A stretch of 64,000 nucleotides of DNA from Pseudarthrobacter sp. AL07 (GCF_029960665.1 NZ_JASBRB010000001.1:310001-374000), one strand, 5' to 3'; positions 26,036-36,258 are shown, counted from the first letter of the stretch. The notes: generated by a model from the sequence alone, not told the origin. Translations and numbers: made by a program.

Positions 26036-26842
26036 ATGGAACGCACCGTTTCAGCACGTATGGTTTTCAGGACCATCGCCGACACGAAGGCAGCCCTCGC
26101 CATCGCTGTGGCCAGGAATCCCGGCTATACATCGTTTGCCGAGTCCCTGACTGTCACGGCCGACGGGCAGCCGGTTCCGTTCCAGGAACTCGCGGACAAC
26201 CATGGCGGCCGCCTGCACTATATGGAATTCGTTGAACCCACCGAGGTCACCGTGGAGTACTCGGCCACGGTTGCAGGGCAGGCCCTCGCGGAAGAAGCCA
26301 CCCTGGCTGAGCTCATCCGCTACGTGCGGCCAAGCCGCTACGCGGAGTCGGACAGGCTGCTGCCCACGGCCTACGCCGAATTTGGCGGCCTGCACGGTGC
26401 CGAACTGCTCCAGGCCGTGCGCAGCTGGGTCTTCGGGGAATTGCGGTACATCAGCGGTTCCTCCAGGGGCACTGACGGCGCCGTCGAAACCCTGCTGCAC
26501 CGCAGGGGAGTGTGCAGGGACTTTGCGCACCTGGCCATCGCCCTGCTGCGTTCCAAGGACGTCCCGGCCCGGCTCACCGCCGTGTACGCGCCAGGGCTGA
26601 GTCCCATGGATTTCCACGCGGTAGCCGAGGCACATGTCAACGGCGCCTGGCACGTCATCGACCCCACAGGGCTGGCCCCACGGGAGTCGATGCTGCGGAT
26701 CACGGCAGGCCGCGACTCGTCCGACACCGCGTTCCTGTCCACAGTGGGCGGGCGCCTGACGCTGACCGAGCTGCGTGTCAGCGCTGTGGTCAACGGGCAG
26801 TTGCCGGCCGAAGATCCGGCCAGGCTGGTCATGCTGGGCTAG
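26036..26842 (+). CDS. Transglutaminase-like cysteine protease fold protein
   Basis: A 268-residue protein with an N-terminal beta-rich domain typical of bacterial transglutaminase-like proteins (residues about 1-115), then the catalytic core. The Cys lies in LLHRRGVCRDFAHLAIALLR (about residue 160), the His in MDFHAVAEAHV and the Asp in NGAWHVIDPTGLAPRE, giving a complete Cys-His-Asp triad. The type is often linked to an A-alpha/GCN5 cluster or proteasome-related operons, but here it stands alone and its target is unknown. GGAG lies about 4 nt before the ATG at 26036. Confidence 0.88.
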   Translation: MERTVSARMVFRTIADTKAALAIAVARNPGYTSFAESLTVTADGQPVPFQELADNHGGRLHYMEFVEPTEVTVEYSATVAGQALAEEATLAELIRYVRPSRYAESDRLLPTAYAEFGGLHGAELLQAVRSWVFGELRYISGSSRGTDGAVETLLHRRGVCRDFAHLAIALLRSKDVPARLTAVYAPGLSPMDFHAVAEAHVNGAWHVIDPTGLAPRESMLRITAGRDSSDTAFLSTVGGRLTLTELRVSAVVNGQLPAEDPARLVMLG

Positions 26843-26847
26843 TTTCC

Positions 26848-26887
26848 CGGCACGGCACGGCACGGTACGGTACGGAACGGAACGGCT
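26848..26887. repeat. Pentanucleotide tandem tract, CGGCA/CGGTA/CGGAA
   Basis: Starting just after the transglutaminase-like stop codon, the sequence runs CGGCA three times, CGGTA twice and CGGAA twice, then CGG. The blockwise change of the fourth base suggests repeated slippage. It is non-coding. Confidence 0.85.
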
Positions 26888-26900
26888 CTGCGCGAAACGG

Positions 26901-26926
26901 CACCGCCCGGCCGGTGCCGGGCGGTG
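26901..26926. terminator. Hairpin with perfect 11-bp arms
   Basis: CACCGCCCGGC pairs perfectly with GCCGGGCGGTG around a CGGT loop. It lies between the convergent transglutaminase-like and MarR genes and probably stops transcription from both sides. No T-run follows. Confidence 0.6.
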
Positions 26927-26939
26927 AGTTCCCGGCAAG

Positions 26940-27428
26940 TCAGTTCCCGGGCGGCTGCTTTGCCGGCCGCGCCCCCACGGAATGCCGGAGTTTCTCGGTC
27001 AGCCGCTGAAGTTCCCGCTGCTCGGCTGCCGTCAGGGCCGGCCCCACCAGGCTGGCGATGTCCCTCACATGCTCCCGGCCGATCTCCTTCTGGAGGGCAG
27101 ATCCCTCCTCGGTGAGCTTCAGCAGCACGCCGCGGCCGTCGTCGGGGGCCGCCATCCGGACCACGAGCCCGCGCTTCTCCAACCTTTCAACCAGCCTGCT
27201 GAGGCTTGACTGGCTCAGCAGGACATGGTCATTGAGTTCATTGAGCCGGAGCCAGCCGGACGGACACCGGGACAGCGTGAACAGCACGTCGTATTCGTTC
27301 AGTGCCACTTTCCGGAAAGCGGGACCGGCCTGCAGCCTGCGCATCACGGCCACCTGCGCCCGGAACAGGGATTCCCAGGTTTCCGCTGCCAAACGAATGG
27401 GTGATTCATTGCCGCCGGCAGCCATCAT
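26940..27428 (-). CDS. MarR-family transcriptional regulator
   Basis: A 162-residue winged-helix regulator: LRLNELNDHVLLSQSSLSRLV is the recognition helix region, and RLEKRGLVVRMAAPDDGRGVLLKLTEEG forms the wing. The ATG at 27428 overlaps the stop of the luciferase-like monooxygenase gene by 4 bp (ATGA), with GGAGG just before; a second in-frame ATG at 27425 is better spaced. The coupling to the monooxygenase, and a palindrome upstream of that gene, suggest that this protein represses its own operon, with a monooxygenase substrate or product as inducer. Confidence 0.9.
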   Translation of the reverse strand: MMAAGGNESPIRLAAETWESLFRAQVAVMRRLQAGPAFRKVALNEYDVLFTLSRCPSGWLRLNELNDHVLLSQSSLSRLVERLEKRGLVVRMAAPDDGRGVLLKLTEEGSALQKEIGREHVRDIASLVGPALTAAEQRELQRLTEKLRHSVGARPAKQPPGN

Positions 27429-28534
27429 GCCTCCGAAGGAGCAGTGTCAGACGCCTGCGCGGCCATCAGCGCGGCCACGCGGCCGGCGTGCGTAGGCGGG
27501 TCCGGGACGTGCGCGGGCTTGAGGGCCGTGTATTCCTTGCGGAGGACCGGGAGTACTTCCTCGCCAAACAGGTCAAGCTGCTCCAGCACCGTCTTCAAGG
27601 GCAGGCCAGCGTGGTCGATCAGGAACAGCTGGCGCTGGTAGTCGCCGAAGTACTCGCGGAACGTCAGGGTCTTTTCGATCACTTCCTGCGGGCTGCCGAC
27701 TGTCAGCGGCGTCTGGGAAGTGAAGTCCTCCAGCGACGGGCCGTGGCCGTAAACGGGCGCGTTATCGAAGTAGGGCCGGAATTCCTTCACGGCGTCCTGG
27801 GAGTTCTTCCGCATAAAGAACTGGCCGCCGAGGCCCACGATGGCCTGATCCGCCTTGCCGTGGCCGTAGTGCTCGTAGCGCTCACGGTAGAGGCTGATCA
27901 GCTGCTGATAGTGCTCCTTGGGCCAGAAGATGTTGTTCGCGAAGAACCCGTCGCCGTAGTAGGCAGCCACCTCGGCGATCTGCGGTGTACGGATGGAGCC
28001 GTGCCACACAAACGGGGCCACGCCGTCGAGCGGGCGGGGAGTGGACGTGAAGTTCTGCAGCGGCGTACGGAACTTGCCGGACCAGTTGACCGTGTCCTCG
28101 TCCCACAGCCGGCGCAGCAGGCTGTAGTTCTCAACGGCCAGCTCCACGCCGTCCTGGATGTTCTTGCCGAACCACGGGTACACCGGAGCCGTGTTGCCGC
28201 GGCCAAGGACCAGGTCCACGCGACCGTTCGCGAGGTGCTGCAGCATGGCGAAGTCTTCGGCGATCTTGACCGGATCGTTGGTAGTTATCAGGGTGGTGGC
28301 AGTGGAGAGCGTGATCCGCTCGGTCTGCGCGGCGATGTAGGCGAGGGTGGTGGTGGGCGAGGAGGAGAAGAACGGGCGGTTGTGGTGCTCGCCGAGGGCG
28401 AAGACATCCATGCCGATTTCCTCGACTTTTTTGGCGATTGCCACTGCCGCTTTGATGCGTTCGTTCTCCGTGGGCGTCCGGCCGGTGGTGGGGTCAGTGG
28501 TGATGTCACTGACGCTGAATACGCCGATCTGCAT
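27425..28534 (-). CDS. LLM-class flavin-dependent oxidoreductase (luciferase-like monooxygenase)
   Basis: A 369-residue TIM-barrel flavoenzyme. Characteristic blocks are MQIGVFSVSDIT at the start, KVEEIGMDVFALGEHHNRPFFSSSPTTTLAYIAAQTERI, VDLVLGRGNTAPVYPWFG and YGDGFFANNIFWPKEHY. These mark the CE1758-type subfamily of FMN-dependent luciferase-like monooxygenases. The substrate is unknown. It is first in a two-gene operon with a MarR regulator, and a palindrome (28591-28604) lies in its promoter region, so expression is probably inducible. Confidence 0.92.
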   Translation of the reverse strand: MQIGVFSVSDITTDPTTGRTPTENERIKAAVAIAKKVEEIGMDVFALGEHHNRPFFSSSPTTTLAYIAAQTERITLSTATTLITTNDPVKIAEDFAMLQHLANGRVDLVLGRGNTAPVYPWFGKNIQDGVELAVENYSLLRRLWDEDTVNWSGKFRTPLQNFTSTPRPLDGVAPFVWHGSIRTPQIAEVAAYYGDGFFANNIFWPKEHYQQLISLYRERYEHYGHGKADQAIVGLGGQFFMRKNSQDAVKEFRPYFDNAPVYGHGPSLEDFTSQTPLTVGSPQEVIEKTLTFREYFGDYQRQLFLIDHAGLPLKTVLEQLDLFGEEVLPVLRKEYTALKPAHVPDPPTHAGRVAALMAAQASDTAPSEA

Positions 28535-28575
28535 GGTGGGCCTTCCGTTTCCTGGACTTCTCTGGGCTTGCTTCC

Positions 28576-28581
28576 ACTATA
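28576..28581 (-). promoter_or_regulatory. Probable -10 element of the LLM-MarR operon
   Basis: On the minus strand this reads TATAGT, about 42 nt upstream of the monooxygenase start. The palindrome at 28591-28604 begins 9 bp further upstream, in the spacer/-35 region. Confidence 0.4.
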
Positions 28582-28590
28582 CGCGATGTG

Positions 28591-28604
28591 CATGCATTTG
28601 CATG
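28591..28604. promoter_or_regulatory. Palindromic operator CATGCA-tt-TGCATG
   Basis: A perfect 6-bp inverted repeat with a 2-bp centre, 57-70 bp upstream of the monooxygenase start. MarR proteins commonly bind such AT-containing palindromes in the promoter of their own operon, and the only regulator in this operon is a MarR protein. The binding is inferred. Confidence 0.6.
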
Positions 28605-28647
28605 TATCGACAGATATAACGCCGCCGCGGCGAGAATATTCCAGGCT

Positions 28648-31600
28648 CTACTCGGGGTCGCCCGGAGCGGCTCGGCGGCCACTGACGCGGGGCACCTTAC
28701 CGGTGGTCCAGTCCCGGAACTCGGCATCGACGTCGTCCGCTGCTGCAAACTCCGGACGCTGCTGCATGGCAAGAAGCAGTGCTTTGGTTTCCCGCCGTCC
28801 CTCCACCAGCCGGTACAGTACAGGAACCAGCACCAGGGTAAGCATTGTGGAAGAAACCAGGCCACCGATCACAACTACGGCCAGCGGCTGGGAAATGAAG
28901 CCGCCACCCCCGGTCAGGCCAAGCGCCATGGGTGTCAGGGCGAAAACGGTGGCCAGTGCGGTCATCAGGATGGGCCGGAGGCGCTGCCTCGCGCCATGGG
29001 TGATTGCGTCCGCCACGCTAATCCCGGCGCGGCCGTCCTGTGGCCGCCGGTACTGGTTGATGAGGTCGATGAGCACGATGGCGTTGGTGACCACAATGCC
29101 CACCAGCATCAGCATGCCGATCAGCGACGGCAGGCCCAGCGGAACGCCCGTGGCCAGGAGCAGGGCGACGGCTCCGGTGGCGGCAAAGGGAACGGAAACC
29201 AGCAGGATCAGCGGCTGGATCAGGGACTTGAAAGTGGCCACCATGATGACGTAGACAATTGCGATTGCCGCCAGGAGCGCCAGGCCAAGCTGCTGGAAGG
29301 ACTCGGCCTGCTGGGTGGTGGCGCCGCCGAGTTCGGCGGTGACGCCGGCGGGCAGGCTGACGTCCGTGAGGCGCTTCTGCACCTCCGCGTTCACGGCGCC
29401 AAGGTTGGAGCCCGACGGCGTGACTGACACTTTGGCGGTCCGCTGGCCGTTGCTGGCGGTAATGGAGACCGGCACGTCCACCTGTTCCACCGAAGCGATG
29501 CTGCCCAGGGTCACCCGTGCGCCCGCGGCGGGGAGTGCGATGTTGCGCACGGCGTCAATGCTGGTGAACCGGGTGCCCTTGCCAATCTGGACCGGAAAAT
29601 CGTTGGTGTCGATCCGGACCGTGCCGGCAGGAATGGAGCTGATGGTGGCCGCCAGGACGCCGGCTACCTGTTCCTCGTTCAGTCCGGCTGCCGCGGTCTT
29701 GGCCCGGTCAACCTTGACCTGGACCACCGGCTGGTTGGCCGCCAGGTTGGTTGCCACCTCGCTGGTTTCCGGCACGCCGGTCATTGCATCCACCATGGCC
29801 TCGCTGGCTGTGCGGAGATCCTCTGATGTTGCAGCCTTGATGGTGATATCCACCGTGGAGGACGTCCCGAAACCACCCTGCTGGGAGCCGACCGTAATCT
29901 TCCCGGAACCGGCCACCTTGCTTACCTCAGCCCGGACGGTTTCCTGCAGCTTTGCCTGATTCGCCTTCTCATCCGTCACCACGGTGAACGTGGAGTTGGC
30001 GGAGCCGGAGGACGTCAGGGCGGCAAAACCGGCCTGGGCGTTGCCTGTGGTGACCTGCACATTCCTGACACCCTCGATGCCCCGAAGGACGTCCTCGACC
30101 TTGACCGCGGCTGCGCTGGTGTCGGCCAGGCTTGTCCCGGCGGGCATCACCTGGCGGACCGTCATGCTGTTCTGGCCGGATTCGCCGAGGAGGTTGGTGG
30201 AAAGCAGCGGCGTCATGGCAGCAGTGGCGCCGAGGACCAGGACGGCGGCTACCAGCGTCACCACCGGATGCTTCTGGGTTTTGCTGAGGACGGGCAGGTA
30301 CGCGCGCTGCAGCCGGCTCTTTTGTTCCGCCTCCTGGGCGTGGGCACGGGCGGCGTCGGCAGCGCGGACAGCAGCTTCGCGGGCAGCTGGCGAACCTGTT
30401 GCGGAACCGGTGGGGCTCTTAAGGAACCAGTAGGCCAGGACCGGAACGATCGTCAGTGATACCAGCAGCGATGCCAGCAGGGCCATGGTGACGGTCAGGG
30501 CGAAGGGCCGGAAGAGTTCGCCGGCGAGCTCACCCACGAATGCAATGGGCAGGAAGACCGCCACGGTGGTCAACGTGGAGGCGGTGATGGCGCCGGCCAC
30601 CTCCCGGATGGCGGTGAGGATCGCCGAGACTTTCTCCTCCCCGTAGCTGAGGTGGCGTTTGATGTTTTCGATCACCACAATCGAGTCGTCCACCACCCGG
30701 CCGATCGCAATGGTGAGCGCGCCCAGGGTCAGGATGTTCAGCGAATAGCCGGTCGCGGACAGGCCAATGAACGTGACCAGCAGCGACAGCGGAATCGACA
30801 CCGCGGTAACAAGGGTGGAGCGGGCTGACATCAGGAAGAGAAGGATGACGGCGACGGCGAAGCCCAGCCCGAGCAGGCCTTCGGTGGTGAGGTCCTTGAT
30901 GGACTTCTCGATGAACGGGGCCTGGTCAAACACTGCAGTGAACTTTGCATTGGACCCCAGTTCGGCCTCGAGGGCCGCCAACGACTCGTTCACTGCGTGG
31001 GAGATTCCTACGGTGTCTCCCTCCGGCTTCTTGGTCACGGAGACTGCCAGCGTTTCCTGGCCGTTGGTCCGGGTGATGGACGTCCGCTCGTTGTCCTCCA
31101 GGCTGACGTCGGCCACCGTGCCGATGGTTGCGGCATCCTTGGCCCCGCCCAGGGGCAATGCCTTGATGGCGTCCAGGGAATCCACCGGGCTGCCGATCTG
31201 GAGGGAGAGCGTTTTACCCTGCTCCTGGATGGTCCCGGCCGGGACCAGCGCGCCGTTGTTGGAGAGGGCGTTCCGGATGGACTCGATCGTGGCGCCCTTG
31301 GCGGCCATTTCCTCGGGCCGGGGGAGTATCTCGATGTGCTGGGTGGCGCCGCCGGTCACGTCGGCTCCGCGGACGCCGTCGATCTTCTGGAGCCGTGGAA
31401 CGGTCAGGCGCGCCAGGTCAGCGTTCAGTTCGCTCAGAGGCTTGTCCGAAGACACGGCCAGGAACACAATGGGGAAGTCGCTGATGCTGCCCGCGATGGC
31501 CTGTGGCTGCACCTCCTCAGGCAGGGAACGCTTGGCGTTTGAGATGGCCCGGTCGATCTGGTTGCGGGCGCGGTCGAGGTTTGTCCCGTAGGTGAACACC

Positions 31601-31881
31601 ATTGAGATCTGCGAGACGCCGTTGCGCGACGTCGAGGACGTGGACTCCAGGCCCTCCACGCCGTTCAAGGCGGTTTCCAGCGGTGCGCTGACCTGCTTGT
31701 CCACCACTTCGGGTGACGCGCCGGGCATGGCCGAGAGGACTGTTATCTGCGGGAACTCAATGGAGGGGATGAGTTCCTGTTTCAGCGATGACATGGTGAT
31801 TACGCCGAACACCGTCGCGAAGACGGTGATCAGCGCGATCAGCGCCCGGTTTGCCAATGAAAGTTGTGCCAGCCGGAACAT
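28648..31881 (-). CDS. RND-superfamily efflux permease (HAE1/AcrB-like)
   Basis: A 1077-residue transporter with two repeats of one helix, a large extracellular porter domain and five further helices, using the proton gradient. The N-terminus has the first helix and PSIEFPQITV; the proton-relay helix reads TIAIGRVVDDSIVVIENI with the conserved Asp pair, and the second half has the matching TNAIVLIDLINQYR. Arg/Lys-rich loops sit at SPAAREAAVRAADAARA, an Ala-rich cytoplasmic insertion after the sixth helix. Typical for actinobacterial HAE1-type pumps, which lack an adaptor and an outer-membrane channel. Substrate unknown; drugs or lipids are possible. Confidence 0.93.
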   Translation of the reverse strand: MFRLAQLSLANRALIALITVFATVFGVITMSSLKQELIPSIEFPQITVLSAMPGASPEVVDKQVSAPLETALNGVEGLESTSSTSRNGVSQISMVFTYGTNLDRARNQIDRAISNAKRSLPEEVQPQAIAGSISDFPIVFLAVSSDKPLSELNADLARLTVPRLQKIDGVRGADVTGGATQHIEILPRPEEMAAKGATIESIRNALSNNGALVPAGTIQEQGKTLSLQIGSPVDSLDAIKALPLGGAKDAATIGTVADVSLEDNERTSITRTNGQETLAVSVTKKPEGDTVGISHAVNESLAALEAELGSNAKFTAVFDQAPFIEKSIKDLTTEGLLGLGFAVAVILLFLMSARSTLVTAVSIPLSLLVTFIGLSATGYSLNILTLGALTIAIGRVVDDSIVVIENIKRHLSYGEEKVSAILTAIREVAGAITASTLTTVAVFLPIAFVGELAGELFRPFALTVTMALLASLLVSLTIVPVLAYWFLKSPTGSATGSPAAREAAVRAADAARAHAQEAEQKSRLQRAYLPVLSKTQKHPVVTLVAAVLVLGATAAMTPLLSTNLLGESGQNSMTVRQVMPAGTSLADTSAAAVKVEDVLRGIEGVRNVQVTTGNAQAGFAALTSSGSANSTFTVVTDEKANQAKLQETVRAEVSKVAGSGKITVGSQQGGFGTSSTVDITIKAATSEDLRTASEAMVDAMTGVPETSEVATNLAANQPVVQVKVDRAKTAAAGLNEEQVAGVLAATISSIPAGTVRIDTNDFPVQIGKGTRFTSIDAVRNIALPAAGARVTLGSIASVEQVDVPVSITASNGQRTAKVSVTPSGSNLGAVNAEVQKRLTDVSLPAGVTAELGGATTQQAESFQQLGLALLAAIAIVYVIMVATFKSLIQPLILLVSVPFAATGAVALLLATGVPLGLPSLIGMLMLVGIVVTNAIVLIDLINQYRRPQDGRAGISVADAITHGARQRLRPILMTALATVFALTPMALGLTGGGGFISQPLAVVVIGGLVSSTMLTLVLVPVLYRLVEGRRETKALLLAMQQRPEFAAADDVDAEFRDWTTGKVPRVSGRRAAPGDPE

Positions 31882-31961
31882 CGCGGGTCTCTCCTGGGGT
31901 TGATGGACTCCTGCGGACCAGACCGTCCAGCCGGGTCTTCACGCCCGCCGGACAGCCTGAA

Positions 31962-33464
31962 TCAGTGGTTGGCGGATACGCTCTCGAGCTGCAATGCCTT
32001 GGCCGTAGCCGCCTCGAGCTCAGCGGCCAGATCCGGATTCTCATCCAGCTTCACACCGTAGCCCGGCATCATGTCCTTGAGCTTGCCTTGCCAGCCCTTG
32101 AAGTTCTTGGGGAAGGATTTCTGCAGCAGTTCAATCATGATGGGCACGGCCGTGGAGGCGCCGGGGGATGCGCCCAGCAGCGCGCCGATGGTGCCGTCCC
32201 GGCCGGCGATGACCTCGGTACCGAACTGCAGCACGCCGCCCCGCTTCGGGTCCTTCTTGATGATCTGTACGCGCTGGCCTGCGGTGATCAGCTCCCAGTC
32301 GCCGTCCTTGGCCTCGGGGTAGTACTCGCGCAGTGCCTCGACTTTGTCGCCGTGGCGCTTGGCCACCTCCTTGACGAGGTAGGCCGTGAGGTCCATGTTG
32401 TCCTTGGCCACAGCAAGCATCGGGATGATGTTGCTGGGCCGGATGGACAGCGGCAGGTCAAGGTAGGAGCCGTTCTTCAGGAAGTTCGTGGAGAAACCGG
32501 CGTAAGGGCCGAACAGCAGTGAACGCTTCCCGTCCACGTAGCGGGTGTCCAGGTGCGGGACTGACATGGGCGGGGCACCCACCGAAGCCTGGCCGTAGAC
32601 CTTGGCGCTGTGCTGGGCGGAGAGTTTCTCGTCGGTACAGCGGAAGAACTGGCCGGACACGGGGAAACCGCCAAAGCCCTTGCTCTCCGGGATGCCGGAG
32701 GCCTGGAGGAGGTGCAGTGCGCCGCCGCCTGCTCCCACGAACACAAATTTGGCGTGGATCTTGCCGTGTTCCCCGGAAGCCGGGTGCTTGATCGAAAGGT
32801 CCCAGCCGCCGTCGGCCGCTTTGGAGATGCCACTGACGTCATGGCCGTAATTGATTTCGACGCCGTTGTTTCCGAGGTAGGTGGTGAGCTCGCGGGTCAG
32901 TGCCCCGAAGTCAACGTCGGTCCCCTCGGCTGCGCGCGTAGCGGCGATGTTCTGCTTAGGGTCCCGGCCCTTGACGATCAGCGGCGCCCATTTAGCGATC
33001 TGAGCGTGGTCCTCGGAGTACTCCATGCTGCGGAACAGAGTGTGGGGCTTGAGTGCCTCGTAGCGGGTCTTGAGGAACTTGGCGTTGTTCTCGCCGATCA
33101 CAAAGCTCATGTGCGGGACGGTGTTGATAAAGCCCTTGGGCGAACCGATCAGGGATTCGTCCACAAAATGGGACCAGAACTGGCGGGACAGCTGGAACTG
33201 TTCGTTGATGAGCAGTGCCTTGGCAGGGTCCACCGAGCCGTCTTTGGCGGCGGGGGAGTAGTTGAGTTCGCACAGGGCGGCATGGCCGGTGCCGGCGTTG
33301 TTCCAGGGGTCGGAGCTTTCCAGCCCGGGCTGATCCAGGCGTTCGAACAGGGAGATGGTCCAGTTCGGTTCAAGCTGCTTGATGAACGCCCCGAGTGTGG
33401 CGCTCATGATGCCGCCGCCAATCAGTACGACGTCGGCATGTTGGGTCTTGGATATGAAGGTCAC
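31962..33464 (-). CDS. mqo: Malate:quinone oxidoreductase Mqo
   Basis: A 500-residue peripheral membrane flavoenzyme oxidising malate to oxaloacetate and passing electrons to menaquinone, bypassing NAD-dependent malate dehydrogenase. It begins with the FAD motif [18 protein letters not shown], then [62 protein letters not shown] and near the end [15 protein letters not shown]. All are strongly conserved in Mqo. The GTG at 33464 gives the normal length; no alternative is likely. Confidence 0.97.
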   Translation of the reverse strand: MTFISKTQHADVVLIGGGIMSATLGAFIKQLEPNWTISLFERLDQPGLESSDPWNNAGTGHAALCELNYSPAAKDGSVDPAKALLINEQFQLSRQFWSHFVDESLIGSPKGFINTVPHMSFVIGENNAKFLKTRYEALKPHTLFRSMEYSEDHAQIAKWAPLIVKGRDPKQNIAATRAAEGTDVDFGALTRELTTYLGNNGVEINYGHDVSGISKAADGGWDLSIKHPASGEHGKIHAKFVFVGAGGGALHLLQASGIPESKGFGGFPVSGQFFRCTDEKLSAQHSAKVYGQASVGAPPMSVPHLDTRYVDGKRSLLFGPYAGFSTNFLKNGSYLDLPLSIRPSNIIPMLAVAKDNMDLTAYLVKEVAKRHGDKVEALREYYPEAKDGDWELITAGQRVQIIKKDPKRGGVLQFGTEVIAGRDGTIGALLGASPGASTAVPIMIELLQKSFPKNFKGWQGKLKDMMPGYGVKLDENPDLAAELEAATAKALQLESVSANH

Positions 33465-33543
33465 AATCAGTCTCCGATAGCAGCGGCTCTGGCTGTCAAA
33501 GAATATCCCCGGGCGGCCCGCATACTGAAATTGGGCCGGACCG

Positions 33544-35274
33544 TCAAGCCTTTAGCTCTACTTTTGTGAAAACTTCATTCAGGACCGGGGACGCCGGGTA
33601 GATGCTGACGCGGTCCGAGAGTGCCAGAGCCGAGATGGGGAAGGCGATGGGAACGGCCGGCACCGTGGCCGCGATCTGGGCGTTGATGGTGTGGTATTGC
33701 TCGTCGCGTTCCTTCCCCGCAGGTAGGCCGCGGGCGCGGTTGATCTTGGAAAAGACCTGCGGGTCCTGGTAGCCGAATTCGCCGTTCTTTTCGCCGAACA
33801 GCGGGCCCACAAAGTTATCGGCGTCCGCATACGCGCCGTTCCAGCCCAGCAGGTGGAGCCCGTGGTCCCCGGGTGACTGCACTTTCTGGAGATAGCCCTC
33901 GGACCAGTCCACCGGGACAGGTTTGATGTTGAGCCCGACGGCGGTCAGTTGCCGGCTGATTTCGGCGTAGATTTTCTCCGGCGTCGGCAGATAGGGGCGG
34001 GTGGCATTGAGCGGGTAGTAGAACCTGATCTCTTCCCCGATGTAACCGGCCTCGGCCAGGTAGGCCTTGGCTTTGACCGGATCGTGGCCCAGCGCGGGAG
34101 CGTCGTTATTGAAACCGCTGATCTTGGGTGGAACGAACTGTGATGCCTTGGCCGTGTTGTCGATGAAGAACTTGCGGATCAGGGTTTCCTTGTCGATGGC
34201 CAGCTCAATGGCCTGCCGGACCTTTTCGTTCTGCAGCACCGGAATTTCCTGGTTAATGCCCAGGTACATCACCGAGAACGGATCCCGCTGGACGATCTGC
34301 ATGCCCCGCTTGACCAGCTGATCGAAATTGCCCACAGTGACGGCGTCGTAGCCGTCGATCTTGCCGGCCAGGAGGGCCTGAAGCCTCGTCTGGGGGTGGT
34401 CGTACGTGACGAAATTGATGGTGGAGATCTGCCCGCGGTCACCCCAGTAGTTTTTGTGGCTGACGAGCCGGACACTCGCCTCTTCCCAGGCGGCCAGGCT
34501 GAACGGCCCGGTTCCCACAGGGTTGGTGGCGAACCTGGAGATCGGGTTTCCGCCACGGGTCTGGTCCAGGACATCCGCCGTGCCCGCGGCCAGGGCGGCC
34601 GGGGACGCGATAGCGAATGCCGGCAGGGTGAGCGCTTGGAGGAAAGCGGTGAAGCGCTGGGTCAGGTCGATCCGGACAGTGTCAGCAGAGAGGGCCGTGC
34701 AGCTCTTGAAAATGGACAGCGCAGCGTCGTCGGAATGTGCCTTGAACACGCTCTTGAACGAGCTTCCCGGCGCCTGCCGCCGCAAATCCGGGGAGAAGGC
34801 GAACCAGCGGTTGAAGTTGGCGCATACGGCGTCGGCATTGAAGGGCGTGCCGTCCTGGAACGAGACGCCGCTGCGGAGTGTGAACGTGTAGGAGCGGCCG
34901 TCGTCGTCTTCGGACCATTCCGTCGCCAGCAGCGGCGTGGGTTTCCCGGTGGTCTGGTCCACGCCCACCAGGCCTTCGAGAATCTGCCGCGTGATCCGGT
35001 AGCTTTCCACATCGCTTGAGAGCGCAGGGTCGAGGCCAAGGGGCTGGGACGCCGTGCCGAAAGTAAAGGTTTCGGTGGGCTCAATGCCGGCGGGAGCCGT
35101 TGCAGGTGATGTGGGTGTTGCTGACGGCGACGGGATGCCGGTACAGGATGTCAGGCCTAACGCCATAAAAACGGCCCCGGTCTTGATGACCGTTCGCCGC
35201 GAAGTACTGCTGGGCACTCGTCTATCACCTCTGGCTGCTTTTGGCGGGCGCCGCCTACTGCGGGCCAAGGACAC
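33544..35274 (-). CDS. ABC transporter substrate-binding protein, family 5 (oligopeptide/nickel type)
   Basis: A 576-residue extracellular solute-binding protein. Near the N-terminus SRRTVIK (25-31), followed by a hydrophobic stretch and the lipobox LTSC (Cys44), looks like a Tat-targeted lipoprotein signal. The mature part has the SBP_bac_5 landmarks: [67 protein letters not shown] and [18 protein letters not shown]. The ligand is probably a peptide. No permease or ATPase genes sit beside it, so it must use components encoded elsewhere. The start is a GTG; an internal GTG at residue 20 would shorten the n-region. Confidence 0.92.
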   Translation of the reverse strand: MSLARSRRRPPKAARGDRRVPSSTSRRTVIKTGAVFMALGLTSCTGIPSPSATPTSPATAPAGIEPTETFTFGTASQPLGLDPALSSDVESYRITRQILEGLVGVDQTTGKPTPLLATEWSEDDDGRSYTFTLRSGVSFQDGTPFNADAVCANFNRWFAFSPDLRRQAPGSSFKSVFKAHSDDAALSIFKSCTALSADTVRIDLTQRFTAFLQALTLPAFAIASPAALAAGTADVLDQTRGGNPISRFATNPVGTGPFSLAAWEEASVRLVSHKNYWGDRGQISTINFVTYDHPQTRLQALLAGKIDGYDAVTVGNFDQLVKRGMQIVQRDPFSVMYLGINQEIPVLQNEKVRQAIELAIDKETLIRKFFIDNTAKASQFVPPKISGFNNDAPALGHDPVKAKAYLAEAGYIGEEIRFYYPLNATRPYLPTPEKIYAEISRQLTAVGLNIKPVPVDWSEGYLQKVQSPGDHGLHLLGWNGAYADADNFVGPLFGEKNGEFGYQDPQVFSKINRARGLPAGKERDEQYHTINAQIAATVPAVPIAFPISALALSDRVSIYPASPVLNEVFTKVELKA

Positions 35275-35312
35275 AGTCTAGTTGACAGACCTCCGTGCTC
35301 CCTGGGCACACG

Positions 35313-35346
35313 CCAGAGGCCTGTTCCGGTGGGAACAGGCCTCTGG
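35313..35346 (-). terminator. 15-bp perfect-arm hairpin after the fasciclin gene
   Basis: CCAGAGGCCTGTTCC pairs perfectly with GGAACAGGCCTCTGG around a GGTG loop, 14-47 bp after the fasciclin stop. On the minus strand it is preceded by an A-rich stretch but has no following T-run; on the plus strand GTTTTA follows. It most likely ends the fasciclin transcript. Confidence 0.75.
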
Positions 35347-35359
35347 GTTTTAGAGCGGA

Positions 35360-36031
35360 CTACTTGGGCATCAGCACCGAGTCGATCAGGTATACGGTGG
35401 CGTTCTTGGTCTGGACGCCGCCGCAGATGACGCTGGCTCCGTCAACCATGAGGGCGTCCTTGCTGCCGGTCACGGTGACTGATCCGCCCTCGACCGTGGC
35501 GTGTGTGCCGGCGATCTTGTCCGGGGTGATCTGGCCGGGGACCACGTGGTAGGTCAGGATCTTGCTCAGCAGGGCGTCGTCGGTCTTGAGCGTTTCGATG
35601 GTGGCCGCATCGATCTTGGCGAAGGCGGAGTCTACCGGAGCGAAGACCGTGAACTCGCCGCCGTTAAGGGTGTCAACCAGGTCAACCTTGGGGTTCAGCT
35701 TGCCGGAAACAGCAGCTGTCAGGGTGGTCAGGATGGGGTTGTTGGATGCCGCGACCGCTACCGGATCCAGGGCCATCCCGGCAACCGAGCCTGCACCAGT
35801 GGGGACCTTCTCCGCGTAGCCGGCGCAGCCTGCGCCAACGAGGTTTGCGGCCGGATCCATGGCCTTAGCACTGGCGGAGGGGGACGGGGCCGCCTTCGTT
35901 GCTGACGGTGCGGCGGCCGGAGCCGAGGAGCTCGGGGTTGTTGTCGCGGTTCCACCGCAAGCGGTGAGGCTCAACAGGGCTGCAGCTGCAACGCCTGCGA
36001 CGGTGAAGGATGTGCGCTTGAATGACTGCAT
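35360..36031 (-). CDS. Fasciclin-domain lipoprotein
   Basis: A 223-residue surface protein. The signal peptide ends in LTAC (Cys25), a lipobox, followed by about 35 residues of Thr/Ser/Ala/Pro. The fasciclin (FAS1) domain occupies residues about 90-223 with the family motifs [17 protein letters not shown] (H1 box) and [13 protein letters not shown], ending [15 protein letters not shown]1 domains mediate weak adhesion; the closest known relatives are mycobacterial MPT70/MPT83-type secreted proteins. AAGGAG lies 7 nt before the ATG at 36031. Confidence 0.93.
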   Translation of the reverse strand: MQSFKRTSFTVAGVAAAALLSLTACGGTATTTPSSSAPAAAPSATKAAPSPSASAKAMDPAANLVGAGCAGYAEKVPTGAGSVAGMALDPVAVAASNNPILTTLTAAVSGKLNPKVDLVDTLNGGEFTVFAPVDSAFAKIDAATIETLKTDDALLSKILTYHVVPGQITPDKIAGTHATVEGGSVTVTGSKDALMVDGASVICGGVQTKNATVYLIDSVLMPK

Positions 36032-36258
36032 TTCGGTTCTCCTTGTTTTGTGGTTTCTGCCGAGTTCTTGCCTGCCGCAGGCGTTGTGCCTGTTGCGTGG
36101 CCTTTTCCGACTGTTGGGCACCTGCCCTTGGCTGGTGTCTCAATGGGTATTCGGTCGAAGCGCGGAAGCGGATGGGTGGACTGCCAAGAGTTTTTTAGTT
36201 TTGTCCCCAGCCCGGAGAAAAAGCCCACTAGAACACGGTGTCTAGGGGCAGTTAAACG

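Noticed and set aside
28648-31881. The RND pump as a sign of recent transfer from a Gram-negative bacterium
   Set aside because: HAE1-type RND proteins without adaptor genes are ordinary in actinobacteria, and the codon usage matches the neighbours.
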